DNA of 64,000 nucleotides, from the NCBI RefSeq assembly GCF_026914265.1, contig NC_069128.1, positions 27,283,460 to 27,347,459 of the forward strand, given 5' to 3'. Of this stretch, positions 35,428 to 46,793 are shown piece after piece. The stretch comes from Mya arenaria. Its lineage: Eukaryota; Mollusca; Bivalvia; Myida; Myidae. A program made the translations under genes and the position numbers. The notes under the pieces were generated by a model. It was given only the letters and a program-made list of their open reading frames with translations. It ran no database searches and was not told the origin of the DNA. The stretch's first letter is position 1, and each line of letters opens with the position of its first letter.

Positions 35428-37660
35428 GTAGTTTAAGTTTTATTAAGGTACGGGTTGTATTCAATCAATGACAGCTAAACTAAAGTGAAAGTAGAAAATG
35501 GCTCGGTGTATTGGTCGGCTTCTGCGGTCTTCATATGCGGAAAATACGGTCAACGTCAGTACGGCATTATGTACACTACCTTTGTAAAAATAACTGATGC
35601 TAATTAAAAAATGGTATTATCTCTGTATATGTGTTGTCCTGAATTAGTATAACATTATAATTATATGTTATATAATCGTCTGTAAATTATTTGAAGTTGA
35701 ATATATGATGATGCGTTTATATATTTGTATAAACACCAGAAAGGTGAACGTCAGCAAATAAATAAGCAGATACACATTTTTAATTCATAGACACAACCAA
35801 CTTCCGGTGTTCAGCTTATATAACCAATCGTCATGTATCACATATTCGTATTTTGTGAATGTTATCAAGTACTCAATTATTAGATAAATTAATAAATTTG
35901 AATTTATATACTCCTAGAAGTGTAATAAAACATTCAAAACTGCAGCAAAAACTTCATATAAACAATATGCTTTTATTTGCAGGTGACTCATTGCGGGCTA
36001 TCGGGACAATGTCAGTCGGGTATGACCATATCGACCTCGCGGCCTGCAGAAAGCGAGGAATACCGGTGGGGTACACCCCTGATGTGCTTACCAGTGCTAC
36101 TGCAGAGCTCACCGTTGCTCTGCTGCTTAACGTATCTAGGCGACTAGGAGAAGGTAGGTGTGTTTATGATCGTCTGCAAAATTGAAGTATAAACTGTTGT
36201 GAGTTTGTTATTCTGTGGGACTATTAAGTATTACATAATGGATTTTGGTTTTAGAACATCGCTTCAATTCTTGCGAAAGGGACTCACAGTTTTGCATATA
36301 TCAGTGTTGCTAGTGAACAATTACTGCAGTGTTCATATTGAAAAAAACACCTGAATATTATTTGTGAAACTGTTTGTGTCGTTGACGTCTCATGTCAAAA
36401 CATTACCATTTATTGTGTATTTAGGTGTGGAAGCTGTAAAGGACGGGAGCTGGGGAACTTGGTCCCCACTCTGGATGTGTGGACAGGGGCTTGATGGCGC
36501 AACAGTCGGTATTCTAGGTAAGTGAAATTATGGTATTTTTTTTTTCCTTATGTAAGTTTGTGCCTTGGTCGTGCAAAAGCAAGTTTTAGCCTTTTAATGT
36601 ATTTCCATACTGTAACTCAATTGTTAAAATGTATGATTGAGCGCTCGTTAACCAGGTATTTTAAACTCCAAGTTAATTCGTACTTTCACTGAACGTACAA
36701 GCCAGACGGATGATGAAAATTGACATAAATGTAAAGCAGCATGTAAATAGGTGTACCTGGTGTGTAGTATGTGGCTGCCTCCGGTTAAAGTAGAGTTATA
36801 GCCTCTGACATAGTTCAAAATTGCATAAAATGTCATTTTCACGTCAACGTTTCGCAATTTTTTATTTATGGCAAAATTACGAAACTTGAGAGGAAGGTTA
36901 ACCAGTATGTAAAGTTTTGAATCAGGGGTCTTGTTTGTGGCTGTGCTCAGCAAAGTAATGGCTCATGTTTGTAATGAGTTCACTTTTAGATAATATGTCT
37001 TTAAAAATGTTGTGGCTGAAGGGATAGGTCAGTTATCAAATAAATCATATTTTTATTGATAACCAGGCCTTTGTTATAAAGTTTGTGTTTGTTGTCTTGT
37101 GATGTTGTTTTTTACTGTCAAGCATTGTTCTTTATTTTTCATTGATATTTCTTCAAGGACTCGGTCGAATTGGTTTAGCAGTGGCACAATGTCTGAAGCC
37201 TTTTGGTGTCGCGAAAATTCTGTACAGCGGAAACAGCGAGAAGGACGAAGCAAAACAGCTCCAAGCCGAATTTGTTACCTTTGACGAGCTTCTTAAAAAG
37301 TCGGATTTTGTTCTTGGATGTTGCGCTCTTACAAAAGAGAATATCGGTCTGATGAATAAGGAGGCATTTTCTAAAATGAAAAAGACTGCAGTATTTATAA
37401 ACACAAGCCGAGGTGGACTTGTGAACCAAGATGATTTATATGAAGCCCTTAAGTACGGGGAGATATTTGCTGCGGGAGTAGATGTGACGTCACCGGAACC
37501 ACTTCCAACCGATAGCTCTCTATTGTCTTTAAGTAACTGTGTCGTATTGCCGCATATTGGAAGTGCAACGATGAAGGCGAGGAATGCCATGTCGGAACTC
37601 TGCGCTAGAAATATTATTGCAGCACTAAAAGGAAACCCTATGTTGAAACAAGTACAATAG
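35103..37660 (+). CDS. GRHPR: Glyoxylate reductase / hydroxypyruvate reductase, four exons
   Basis: Exons 35103-35427, 35983-36153, 36425-36517 and 37158-37660 join in phase through GT-AG introns to give 363 residues. The product reduces glyoxylate to glycolate and hydroxypyruvate to D-glycerate with NAD(P)H. It belongs to the D-isomer-specific 2-hydroxyacid dehydrogenases. Visible hallmarks: VFVTRRVPEDG at the N-terminus; TMSVGYDHIDLAACRKRGIP; the nucleotide-binding GLGRIG at 197-202; and the catalytic trio Arg281 (NTSRGG), Glu310 (DVTSPEP) and His329 (LPHIGS). Human GRHPR is about 328 residues; starting at Met40 (35220) would give 324. The 39-residue extension is basic and Ser-rich without acids, like a mitochondrial leader. 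No lesions seen. Confidence 0.95.
35983..36153 (+). CDS. GRHPR: GRHPR exon 2
   Basis: Acceptor TTATTTGCAG, donor GAAG|GTAGGT, 57 codons' worth with split Gly codons at both ends. Carries GYTPDVLTSATAELTVALLL, the conserved hinge segment between the two domains. Confidence 0.95.
36425..36517 (+). CDS. GRHPR: GRHPR exon 3
   Basis: Encodes GVEAVKDGSWGTWSPLWMCG through TVGIL. Acceptor TTAG, donor CTAG|GTAAGT. It leads into the nucleotide-binding fold, whose GLGRIG is split across this junction. Confidence 0.95.
37158..37660 (+). CDS. GRHPR: GRHPR exon 4
   Basis: Terminal exon, acceptor TTCTTCAAG, stop TAG at 37658-37660. Holds the rest of the Rossmann domain and the catalytic Arg, Glu and His. 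Ends NPMLKQVQ. A fold-back MITE begins only 32 bases after the stop. Confidence 0.95.
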
Positions 37661-37691
37661 TACCAATAGCAATTACATGATGTATTAAGTA

Positions 37692-38030
37692 TTTAAAGCT
37701 GGTCTATCACATATTGACAGTTTGGACCCATCTTGTTGTTCTTGTCTCAGAATCAGCTGATTTTGGTATCAATTGCTTCAATTAAGTCATATAAATTACT
37801 CACAATAGAATAGATCCATATTTATTTACTTGGTTAACTGCCAATAATTTCATTTTTCTTAAATTTTCTATAAAACATTAATTTTCGAACGTTAATATGA
37901 AAAAGCTATCTTATCTTTTGTCAGCAGTCTTGTATTATAGGTTTTTATACATTTACGCAAAAATTGGCTCATCCGAAGACAAACAAAAAGGTGTCAAAAC
38001 GGTCAATCTGTGAGAGTGCAGCTTTAAATG
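37692..38030. mobile_element. Fold-back MITE family A, copy 2
   Basis: Left end TTAAAGCTGGTCTATCAC is diverged; right end TCAATCTGTGAGAGTGCAGC is close to the family. It shares an internal CAGAATCAGCTGATTTTGGT with 58405-58662. It lies where the GRHPR 3' UTR is expected. Confidence 0.75.
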
Positions 38031-38362
38031 AAATCTAATTTTAGAGGTAAATGGGTATCAAATCTGAATAGGAGAACAAATAAAGTTGAATTATCCTTTC
38101 TTTTTGTCTTGTAGTTAATACCCAGAATTGAAAATAGCATTTCAAGATTAATACATCTGTGCTTTATGAATTAAATGCATATGTAATATTATGATGATAA
38201 CACTTAAACAATAACGTGATAATATTTGAAGCCATATAAAAGCCTGAACTTACCTGTTTCAATCCTTAAATACATTTTGTAAAAAATCGTCGTTTACGGA
38301 AAATTGATGAAATGTGTAAAGCGGCTCAAGCACATCCCTTACCTGAAAATCAGTGTTATTAA

Positions 38363-38846
38363 AGGGGCTGTACTCCGTATGATGAAATAGCGAAAAATTG
38401 TCGAAAACTAACATAAACTTGGTATTGGTGTGTACAATGCATTGAAACTTACTAACTGAAGTACCACGTAGTTTACAATTAATTTATTTTTTCGCAGTTT
38501 TTTCGTATTTTTCCATTTAAAAAGATTACTAGGTATGTCTACCTAGTAGAATTTATTCCTTATGCGTGATTAGCTTGTTAATGTTATCACGTGTTATTAC
38601 CAAGTTAGGTACAGTATATAGCTTAAATATTCTAACCGTTTAGGATAAGCCTTCGTAGCACAGTGGATACTGGACTGCAATTTTGGCGACACCGGTTCGA
38701 ACCCGGTCTCGACTAGATTTGTTTTTACGTTTAGGTATCTTTTTTACAATTATGATATCAAAGAATAAAACATTTTATTAAATAATTTTCCTGAGATTCG
38801 TTACAGAAAAAAACTTTTTTTGGTGCCAATCTGGTGAACAATCCCT
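38363..38846. mobile_element. TTAA-flanked element with AGGGRYTGT ends carrying a tRNA-like core
   Basis: Left AGGGGCTGT and right ACAATCCCT (inverse AGGGATTGT) are each flanked by TTAA. That is consistent with a TTAA target duplication, as used by piggyBac-like transposons. No transposase is present. The tRNA-like segment at about 38648-38718 lies in the middle. Confidence 0.55.
38648..38718 (+). other. tRNA-like segment inside a DNA element
   Basis: Has an A-box TAGCACAGTGG, a B-box GGTTCGAACCC and a perfect five-pair T stem (ACCGG/CCGGT). The acceptor stem does not pair and the anticodon arm is irregular. It is a tRNA-derived promoter-like module rather than a working tRNA. Confidence 0.5.
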
Positions 38847-38850
38847 TTAA

Positions 38851-40191
38851 TTTCGCGTACAATGGGTCAATTGACTAAAGAATATATAGGAAAATTATTG
38901 AGTGATCTCTAACCTGTATGGTATACCACGACCAAGACAACTCTTCAATACGTTACGATTCAGTCCGAAGCATCGCTTTCATTCGAGCTCGAAATTTAAC
39001 TCATGTCGTAATTAATCCTAACTGATATAACGACAATCGCCAGTAGATATTTGACTACCTAAGTTTCCACGGACTATTTCTAAAGTGTAGTAGAACCGTA
39101 TCTGTGACTGACCCTTAACGAAGGTGTTGTCGTAGAATAGTCATTTCAAGGATAATCGGGACAAGGAATTCTGAATTCCCAGTTTGAAATAGTAAGAGTT
39201 TCTACGAACTAGAATAAACAGTTTGATGCAATGTCATGGCAAGGAGGCTAGGCCTTATTTATAACGATTTTCAAATATTTTCAGTCTTGAAATGTTATCT
39301 TGCGATCTTGCGTGTTCCGTCGAATGTATGATTAGTATTGAAACATTTTGAAAATTATTTTGTGTTCAGGTCGTACCCCCCATCATATCCATTCTATTTC
39401 CGTTTTTTAAAGAAAAGGATTGTATTTCTTGTGACGAATAGTTACATGCATACTGTTGGCATTAGGCGCGTGCAGTAGAATACACGTCATTGCATATTTG
39501 TGCACAAACCACTACGGGAGGTGTTGATTCTTCGTTGTTTTTCTATGGCTGCCTAACTGGAATTTCAGACAGACGAATAAATCTGCATATATAAAATTTA
39601 AGGACACCTCCAATTGATATTCTGTTGGTCGGAATTACTGCACATGTTTTTCCGAAAACGTAAGAGTAACTTGTTTTAGAGACCGCTCCTATATTGTAAC
39701 CAAATAGTCAAAAAGGTCAGTCCGTTTATATATTAACAACGCGTTCCTGTACAATAGCCTTAGGCCGAATGATGCAAACCCAAAACTGAAATTATGAACA
39801 GAGCGAAACAGTGATTAACCAATGGGTCATAGACCGATGTGACTACTTTCGGTCACGTGATCAATGGCGGCAGAGTGCAAATTTTAAATGCTCTCGGAAA
39901 AATACAAAATAAAATTACTTTAGTATATCGTCTCTCTATAAAAAACTGTTGAAAAGTGATATGAACTTTTTATCTTGCGTATAGTGAATTTAAATCTACG
40001 AACTAAAGTGATTTTGATGACTTAGATACATCTGCGCAGAAAAAGTGTTCAAACAAAGGATTTGGATTATGGCGGCCAATGTTGATATCGCCTGTTCTCC
40101 GGTACTCTTAGTCTATTTTCAGTCTACATTTACATTCATTTAGTTTACTGGATATATTAAAAAGTGAAAATCATATACATGAAGTGTAACA
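38851..40191. other. Intergenic DNA, with the probable LINE 5' UTR at its end
   Basis: No gene seen. The part from roughly 39840, including ATCAATGGCGGCAGAG and GATTATGGCGGCCAATG, leads into the LINE ORF1 and is probably its 5' untranslated region. The exact start cannot be set. Confidence 0.4.
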
Positions 40192-41775
40192 ATGTCCGAC
40201 AGGGAATCAAAAAAGTCTTCAAAAGGAAACCCCAGCACGGGAAATGGAACCCCAAAGACCCAGCCTGGACAAAGGAGTATGCATGAGCACTCACAGTATC
40301 CCGGTGTGTTTATCCCACCCTACCCCGGACCCTACCCCACGTACTATACACAACCACCAGGATTTGGGGGTTACCTTCAGCAAACGCAGAGTCAAGATGG
40401 AAGTGTTCACGAACTTTTAAAAGAGGTAAACTCACGTCTCATTACAATGGAGAGCAGTATGATAAGACTTTTGCCATTAGAAAAAGATATCACTCACCTG
40501 AAATCAAAATTTGAAGCCGTCCATGATATCAACAAATCACTGTCATCAAGGCTATCAGAAGTGGAACTTTTCTGTCAAACATTCAGTGACATTGCGGATG
40601 ACTTTTTATCCAGTAAACGAAGTATACAAGAACAAATAACTGATCTGAACACACAAAACACTGAGTTGCATTAACACATATTCCCAACAAAACGCAGACT
40701 TGAAATCACGGTGTCTCTATTTGCAATGTAGGCTCATGGAAAACGATCTGATTATTTTTGGTGTGGACGAGGCCCAGCAAGGCCAAAATGGACTTAACGC
40801 ACGCAGAGAAAACACCGAAGAAGTCCTCCGAGAATTGCTCCGCACATAACTAGTTGAACGCCATGAAGTGTCTAGTCAGTGTGACGTCGACGTCGCTAGT
40901 ATGCATTTTCCTAGAGTCCACAGAGTTGGAAAGCCGAATCAACCATCGTCCAACGGACGACCCAGACCCATAGTTGTTACCTTTGACAAATACATGCAAC
41001 GTGAAACGGTACGACGGGCAGGACTTATACTTAATAAGGCCCAGAGACGTTATAAAATTTACGAACATTTCCCACGCGAAGTAGAAGAAACGAGGAAAAC
41101 TCTGTATCCGCTCGTAAGGGAGTACATAGAAATGGGTCATAAGGTTTCTTTGGTTCGCAATAGGCTTTATGTGAACGGTTATATATATGATACAACTACT
41201 AAGTCATTCAACAAAGCCAACTTGATGGGCATGGACCCCCTGCGTCTGGCACCCAGAATAAAGGTGATTCCCGAAGATCGGTCCCGGGATGGAATCAAGG
41301 CGGTTTATCTCATGGCCCGCAACGGCAGTATGCAGCCGCGCCGTCAATGGCATATCGCCCCACCCAAACTCGTAGACAACCCCCCGACCATATACCGATG
41401 AGAGGACCCCCCTATCCCCGACATAACAGACCACAGGATGTAAGACCACGGCCGTCATTTCCACCAGGGTACTTCGCACAACAAACACAAGCCCAAACGT
41501 TCCGCCCAAATGATAACCAACCACTGTTTGAAACGCCGAATCGCTATTCGGTACTTGCCGCTGAGACCCCCAACCGCACCGCACTTACGGACAGTAAACA
41601 CAAGGCTGTGTCGCCACTTGATCTTGAAACTGCCCCAAAGCGCGTCGATGATGCCGTATCCCCTGTACTACCGTCAGTTCCAGAGGACATCACAGCTGCC
41701 GCCAACAGTGCCGTCATCGAAATTACTAACACCCCCGCCGAACCTCCATCCACAGTGGACGCTCCCCGAAACTAG
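40192..41775 (+). pseudogene. LINE ORF1: coiled coil plus RRM-like nucleic-acid binding protein
   Basis: ATG at 40192 opens a Pro/Gln-rich head and a coiled coil (LLKEVNSRLITMESSMIRLL) to a TAA at 40672-40674. The coiled coil continues in the next frame (QQNADLKSRCLYLQ) into MENDLIIFGVDEAQ, then a TAA near 40847. The RRM / C-terminal part follows (RRAGLILNKAQRRYKIYEHF). Another frame change near 41300-41350 leads to a Pro/Thr-rich tail ending at 41775. LINE ORF1 proteins of this type coat the RNA. This copy is broken at about three places. Confidence 0.75.
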
Positions 41776-41793
41776 GACAGGCAAGGAGAGTCA

Positions 41794-43401
41794 TTGCTGA
41801 TCTTTGACCCCTTAAGTGACAATAGTGACCAGGTGTACGTCTGCCCTTATGCAATTTACTATAACCACTATAATGCCCGTGAATTTGTAGGAGATTATGT
41901 TCACCCGTGCATTTCGCACTCCAGTTATTCAGAGCGCGTCTTATTGAATAGAGCTAATCACTTTGGTTTAAATTGTTATAATACAAACCAGGTCAATGAA
42001 TTGAAAGTGCATAAATCAACTTTAGATTTTTTGATAAATGAAAATTTGTATAAATGTAATACCTATGATAGCGTTAGTTACTACCCTAATGCAAAAGCAT
42101 TACATGTTAATACATGCAATATAAATTGTTCAGATGATTGTAACTTGTATAATAATTGTTTTGATAATGGAAAAGAAACAGGCTGGCTTAGCGATTTGTG
42201 TGTTAATCGATACAACTTGAATTTTTTAGTAAATAGGTACATGCGAAATGATTGTTTTTCTAATGAAAATGAAGAAACTAATAGCTCACATAGCGAGTTG
42301 TATTCAAAGCGATATCCATTTAGATGTATTACGGACTTACTATCTGATAATGATATGTATTTGCACGGCAAAGAAAATATCGCAACGAATAGTTTACTGT
42401 TAAAAAAATGTGATTGCGATAACAATGTTTCATTAGATAATTCATTTGTTGATGAAGATACAAATATTACACATAACGCTGTAAATAACAGTACTAGAAA
42501 TTTAAATTTTTTGTCTCTAAATGTCTGCGGTTTAAAATCTAAAATGAATTGTCCCGAATTCAATGATTTAATAAATCAATATGACATTGTTGGTTTACAA
42601 GAAACGCACATTGATGATTTAGATTACATAGCTGTTAAAGATTATGACATATTTACCAAAAATAGAAAAGATATTGTCGTCAAATCACGCAAATCAGGTG
42701 GAATTGCACTTATTGTCAAAAATGATATTTCCAAATATATAACGGTTTTAAATACTGATTGTAAATTAGTACTTTGGTTTTCTATAAGTAAGGATCTGGT
42801 AAAGTCAGATTCTGACATTTTATGTGGTGTTGTCTACATTGCACCTGAAAATTCGTTATATTCAAATGAAGATCCCTTCTCGGATATTCATTGTGATATC
42901 GATAAATTTTCTAATCAATATAAATATGTATGCATCTTTGGTGATTTTAATGCACGAACAAAATGTATTGATGATATTATTTTTGTTGATAAGGAATTTT
43001 CCGAAAGGCAACATTTTGAAACTGTTTACGAAGAGTTCCAGTGTGAACTAAATATGTTTGAACAATCAAAGAATGTTTATATTAAAAGAACTAATAGTGA
43101 CCAATCAAGCAATAATTATGGAAGTAGACTTATCGATTTTCTATTGTTAAATAATATTTATATCATGAATGGCCGTACAAATGGGGATGTATTAGGTAAA
43201 CCTACCTGTAAGGGAGTAAGTACTGTTGACTATTTTATGTTTAGTGCTAGCTTATTAAAGTACATAAATTGTCGTAATGTTATGGACTTTTGTTCAATGC
43301 TATCTGATGCACACACTCCGGTTAGTTTGAGCTACACTTTTAAAATACACAATGACAGACATAACGCTGTATGCAAGGGAGACAAACTGAAACTATGGTA
43401 A
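41794..43401 (+). CDS. LINE ORF2 N-terminal part: AP-type endonuclease
   Basis: A 535-codon open frame. The first ~230 residues are rich in Asn, Asp, Cys and Tyr and match no domain I know. From about residue 237 comes an exonuclease/endonuclease/phosphatase fold: NFLSLNVCGLKSK, IVGLQETHID (catalytic Glu), IFGDFNAR (catalytic Asp/Asn) and SDAHTPVSL (catalytic Asp/His). The stop TAA at 43399-43401 splits it from the reverse transcriptase, and coding continues in frame just beyond. The enzyme would nick target DNA for reverse transcription. Confidence 0.8.
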   Translation: MLIFDPLSDNSDQVYVCPYAIYYNHYNAREFVGDYVHPCISHSSYSERVLLNRANHFGLNCYNTNQVNELKVHKSTLDFLINENLYKCNTYDSVSYYPNAKALHVNTCNINCSDDCNLYNNCFDNGKETGWLSDLCVNRYNLNFLVNRYMRNDCFSNENEETNSSHSELYSKRYPFRCITDLLSDNDMYLHGKENIATNSLLLKKCDCDNNVSLDNSFVDEDTNITHNAVNNSTRNLNFLSLNVCGLKSKMNCPEFNDLINQYDIVGLQETHIDDLDYIAVKDYDIFTKNRKDIVVKSRKSGGIALIVKNDISKYITVLNTDCKLVLWFSISKDLVKSDSDILCGVVYIAPENSLYSNEDPFSDIHCDIDKFSNQYKYVCIFGDFNARTKCIDDIIFVDKEFSERQHFETVYEEFQCELNMFEQSKNVYIKRTNSDQSSNNYGSRLIDFLLLNNIYIMNGRTNGDVLGKPTCKGVSTVDYFMFSASLLKYINCRNVMDFCSMLSDAHTPVSLSYTFKIHNDRHNAVCKGDKLKLW

Positions 43402-44540
43402 AATGAAAAAAGTAATAATTTCGTCGAAAATGTTGATCAGCAAGAAGTCTCAATTATACTTGAACGTCTTATAAGTTGTTCTGAAACAAACGTGTTTACT
43501 CAACAAATAGCAGATGACATAGTAGAGTATATAAATACCGTATTCAAATGATCATGTGAAAGTACATTTGGATATATAGACCGCAATAAATCAAACGATC
43601 AGAATACTACGAATGTTCCAAAATGGTTTGGAAATAAATGTAAAAAAGCTCGCAGGGATTTTCATCGGGCTAAATACATGTATAAACTACGTAGAAATAT
43701 AGAAAACAAGGAAAATCTAAAAAGCAAAAGTAAAATATACAAGTCCACAATGACCGTATTTAAAAAAGAGACAAAAACGAAAATATAAGAAACTTGCGAA
43801 ACTTGAAGAACACAGATCCGCGCAAATACTGGAAATGTTTAGGTCATAAATCTAAAAGTAAAAACGACGCCAGTCTTTCTGATCTTCATGATTTTTTCAA
43901 AACTGTATTTTTTTCGCAAGAGATAGATTCACTAAATGAAGAAACTATGGCGAATAATGAAATCAATGAAGAAATAAATTAAAGAATTACTGCTGACGAG
44001 ATTGAAAAAGCAATTAAAACATTAAAAAAATAAAGCGTGTGGGATTGATCAAGTTAAAAATAAACATATCAAAAGCACATAATGACATTTAACATATAAT
44101 TCTAGACAAAGGAGTTATTCCCCTGTGCTGGACAACTGGTATTATTAATCCTATATATAAGAATAAAGGAGATCCCAGTCGTCCATAAAATTATCGACCT
44201 ATTACATTGTTAAGTTGCCTTGGTAAATTGTTTACATGCATACTGAATAACCGAATTGATAAATACGTTGAATCTAATAACCTTATTGATCGTAGTCAGG
44301 CCGGTTTTAGAAAAGGTTATTCCACTACGGACAACATGTTTATATTGAATAACATAATACAGTACTTACATAATAGAAAAAAGAAATTATTTTGTGCATT
44401 TATAGACTTGAAACAAGCATTTGATACAGTCTGGAGATCTGGGCTGTGGCAAAAAATGATTAATACAAATATAAATGGAAAATGTCTGAAATTGATTCAG
44501 AATATGTATAAAAATATATATTATATATTATATTATACAA
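43402..44540 (+). pseudogene. LINE ORF2 linker and truncated reverse transcriptase
   Basis: Continues from the endonuclease with several stops and frame changes. Recognisable stretches include PKWFGNKCKKARRDFHRAK, NTDPRKYWKCLGHK, RPITLLSCLGKLFTCILNNR, SQAGFRKGYSTTDN and CAFIDLKQAFDTVWRSGLW (RT motif A region). It stops at MYKNI, before the YADD-type catalytic box, then runs into AT-rich DNA. Confidence 0.8.
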
Positions 44541-44799
44541 GTAAATATATTTTTGAATTGAAGCAGCAATTTCTAACAAAAAGTCACTTGTGGAGTAAAG
44601 TACTATATTTTATATTCCTATATGCATTCATTTGTAATGTGTGTATGTTTGTGTGTGTTCAAATTCATGACTCTCCGATACCCATGTTTGGGTATCATAT
44701 TCTTCATTTAAACATGTATCTGCCGCCATGTCGTTTATGTTCATTTTATATACCTCATTTGCCATAGTTTATGGTATGAGAGAATAAACGTTGTTTGAC

Positions 44800-45350
44800 G
44801 GTTTTGCGTAAACAGTGACAGAACATCATACTATTAATTTGTTTATTTATCGCTCCAATGTTTGGACAATAGCTACAAACAAATTATTCGGCGTGGCCTT
44901 TTGACATTGCTAATGTAATCGTAAGTATGCATGTGTGTCTGGGGAATGTTGAGAGCTATGCATTTCTCTGACAGCCTTTTAATTAACGATCTTAGGCATT
45001 TCGAGGAAAACAAATGGCTTTTAAGGCATTTGTAAAGCGAAAAACAACAAATGCCATACATTTCTACAAAACCCATGGAAAAGAATCAATCTATTGCAGA
45101 AGAGAGTGAAGCATGTGGAAATGCAGTTGTGTTGGCCGTTTTTAATATTTTATTTTATTTTCATCTTATTCCAAGTATTGTTAACTATCTATATACATCC
45201 GAGGTTGTTTTCGATGGAAAACGGCCGAGGTGTTCCGATTGATACCAACACCACGACGGTTGCTAAAGATCAGTGATCGGGACTCAAGCGGCGACAGTAT
45301 GTGGTAAAAAGTTGTTTCTGTTCATGTAATATAAGTTACACTGTTAGTAG
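44800..45350. other. Intergenic DNA, nothing recognised
   Basis: No coding or repeat structure that can be supported. Confidence 0.45.
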
Positions 45351-45352
45351 CT

Positions 45353-45371
45353 GGGGGGGGGGGGGGGGGGG
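45353..45371 (+). repeat. Run of 19 G
   Basis: An uninterrupted homopolymer directly left of a hairpin. It is prone to polymerase slippage and to G-quadruplex folding. Confidence 0.95.
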
Positions 45372-45442
45372 TATGTGATATACACCCCCAGTGGTTTTAT
45401 ACCATGCAAGAGCTATGAAACCACTGGGGTGTATATCACATA
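45372..45442. repeat. Hairpin next to the G run
   Basis: TATGTGATATACACCCCCAG ... and CTGGGGTGTATATCACATA pair, along with GTGGTTT/AAACCAC, around a loop of about 20 bases. Confidence 0.85.
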
Positions 45443-46470
45443 TAAAGAAATACAAAAAGTTTATGTAATCAAGTTTATTTGGAATAAATACAATAACAAT
45501 GTAAATATAGTAATAATATTGTTTGACAGCACATATATTTTCTCAGTAGGGTAACATTAAATTATAACTGTACAAGAAAGATGTTTCACAGTCAATAAAT
45601 GTAATAATAAGAAAAACACCAACAGTTAACTGTTTTTTTACACTTATTTTTTTAACAATTTCTTGAACATAGAGGTAACTCCTCAGCACATTTGCAGATT
45701 TCTTTTTGCATCGAAGCGTCTCTTCTGAATTTAATTTTAACCTTTTCTGAGAGATTTGTCACTTGTTGTGCTTGTTAACCGTTTTTCAGTCGCCATTTTG
45801 TAACCATTGACTCATGTAAACAGTTGGTTACACACAACAGATTGCTCGAATAAAATGGATATTCAATAACGTGCATGTCTCCTACAGTGAAAAGATAAGC
45901 CGAGAGAGAAGTTACAATTTTTTCGGCCGCCATTTTGTTATTTCTTTTGCGGAGTATGAAAGTTACAGGGGTGGTATGAAACATACTGGAAATTACAGGG
46001 GGGGGAGGTATGGATTATACACGTTGTGCACGTGACCGCTCTAGGCCAATCGGATAGCGTCATTCATGTAGGAGGTGAGATATTGAGTAATACTGACATT
46101 GCTATTTAATGATTGTTTTCATGCTTTGCAAAATACAGCAAACACTGCTTTTATTATTAAAAACAAAACAAAAAACAACAACAACAACACTATTCCGTCT
46201 TAATCGGTTTGTTTTGTTTTACGTTCAATCTTAAGAAACAAAAATACGTTTCAACAACATCCCTTATTTATGATTCGTTAACGGTCATAGCAATATAATT
46301 AATGGTGGAACTTCTCCTTGCTGTATTTAAGTTTAGAAATTGACATCGGAAACACGTTGTTGAATCTTTGAAGAGAATACCATGGTAATTGCACACATTG
46401 ATAGGTCGGGCTAAGTCATGTGTCGATTTGTTTTGTTTACATTTGATAGAAAACGATCTGATATATACCA

Positions 46471-46766
46471 TGGCAGTTCCGTGCTCTAGTGGTTACCCAG
46501 TTGACTGTCAATCAAGGAGTCGCAGGTTCCACTACCCGCCGCACAAATCAAAAGAATCATTCATTGCATTCCTGAAGGGACGTTTAAAGAGGGTCCCATG
46601 TGACAGTGATATACAATGTAGTACACTGTTGCACGTTAAAGAACCAGGGTGGCTCTAACCAGAGTTACATTCTGTCTGTGCACTATGCTCCAAAAACCTA
46701 ATACGGCTAACAATTTTATCGGAGCACTCACCGAATGGGCCTTGCCCGAGTGAGAGTATAAATAAG
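46471..46766 (+). mobile_element. tRNA-derived SINE, copy 1
   Basis: The head has A-box-like TGCTCTAGTGGTTA and a mutated B-box (GGTTCCACTACC). The body contains GCACGTTAAAGAACCAGGG and CGGAGCACTCACCGAATGGG. It aligns with copy 2 through its whole length. Confidence 0.8.
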
Positions 46767-46793
46767 CTTGCACACCACCACCGTTTTGTGTGG

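Larger units (their letters stand above)
40192..44540 (+). mobile_element. Degenerate non-LTR retrotransposon (LINE)
   Basis: Order on +: ORF1 (coiled coil, then RRM-like domain), ORF2 AP endonuclease, linker, then the first part of a reverse transcriptase. The copy has several frameshifts and stops. It loses homology-like sequence after about 44530, before the catalytic Y/FxDD motif, so its 3' part is missing. The RT segment (LLSCLGKLFTCILNNRI, QAGFRKGYSTTDN) is of the I/Jockey-group style, but the clade is not certain. Confidence 0.85.

Noticed and set aside
37153..37590. 145-codon minus-strand frame opposite GRHPR exon 4
   Set aside because: It is the antisense shadow of a conserved coding exon.
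38648..38718. Functional tRNA gene
   Set aside because: The acceptor stem does not pair and the anticodon arm is irregular, although both internal promoter boxes are good.
44540..44767. Continuation of the LINE reverse transcriptase
   Set aside because: The frame stays open but the residues (YYILYYTSKYIF onward) no longer resemble a reverse transcriptase; homology ends near 44530.
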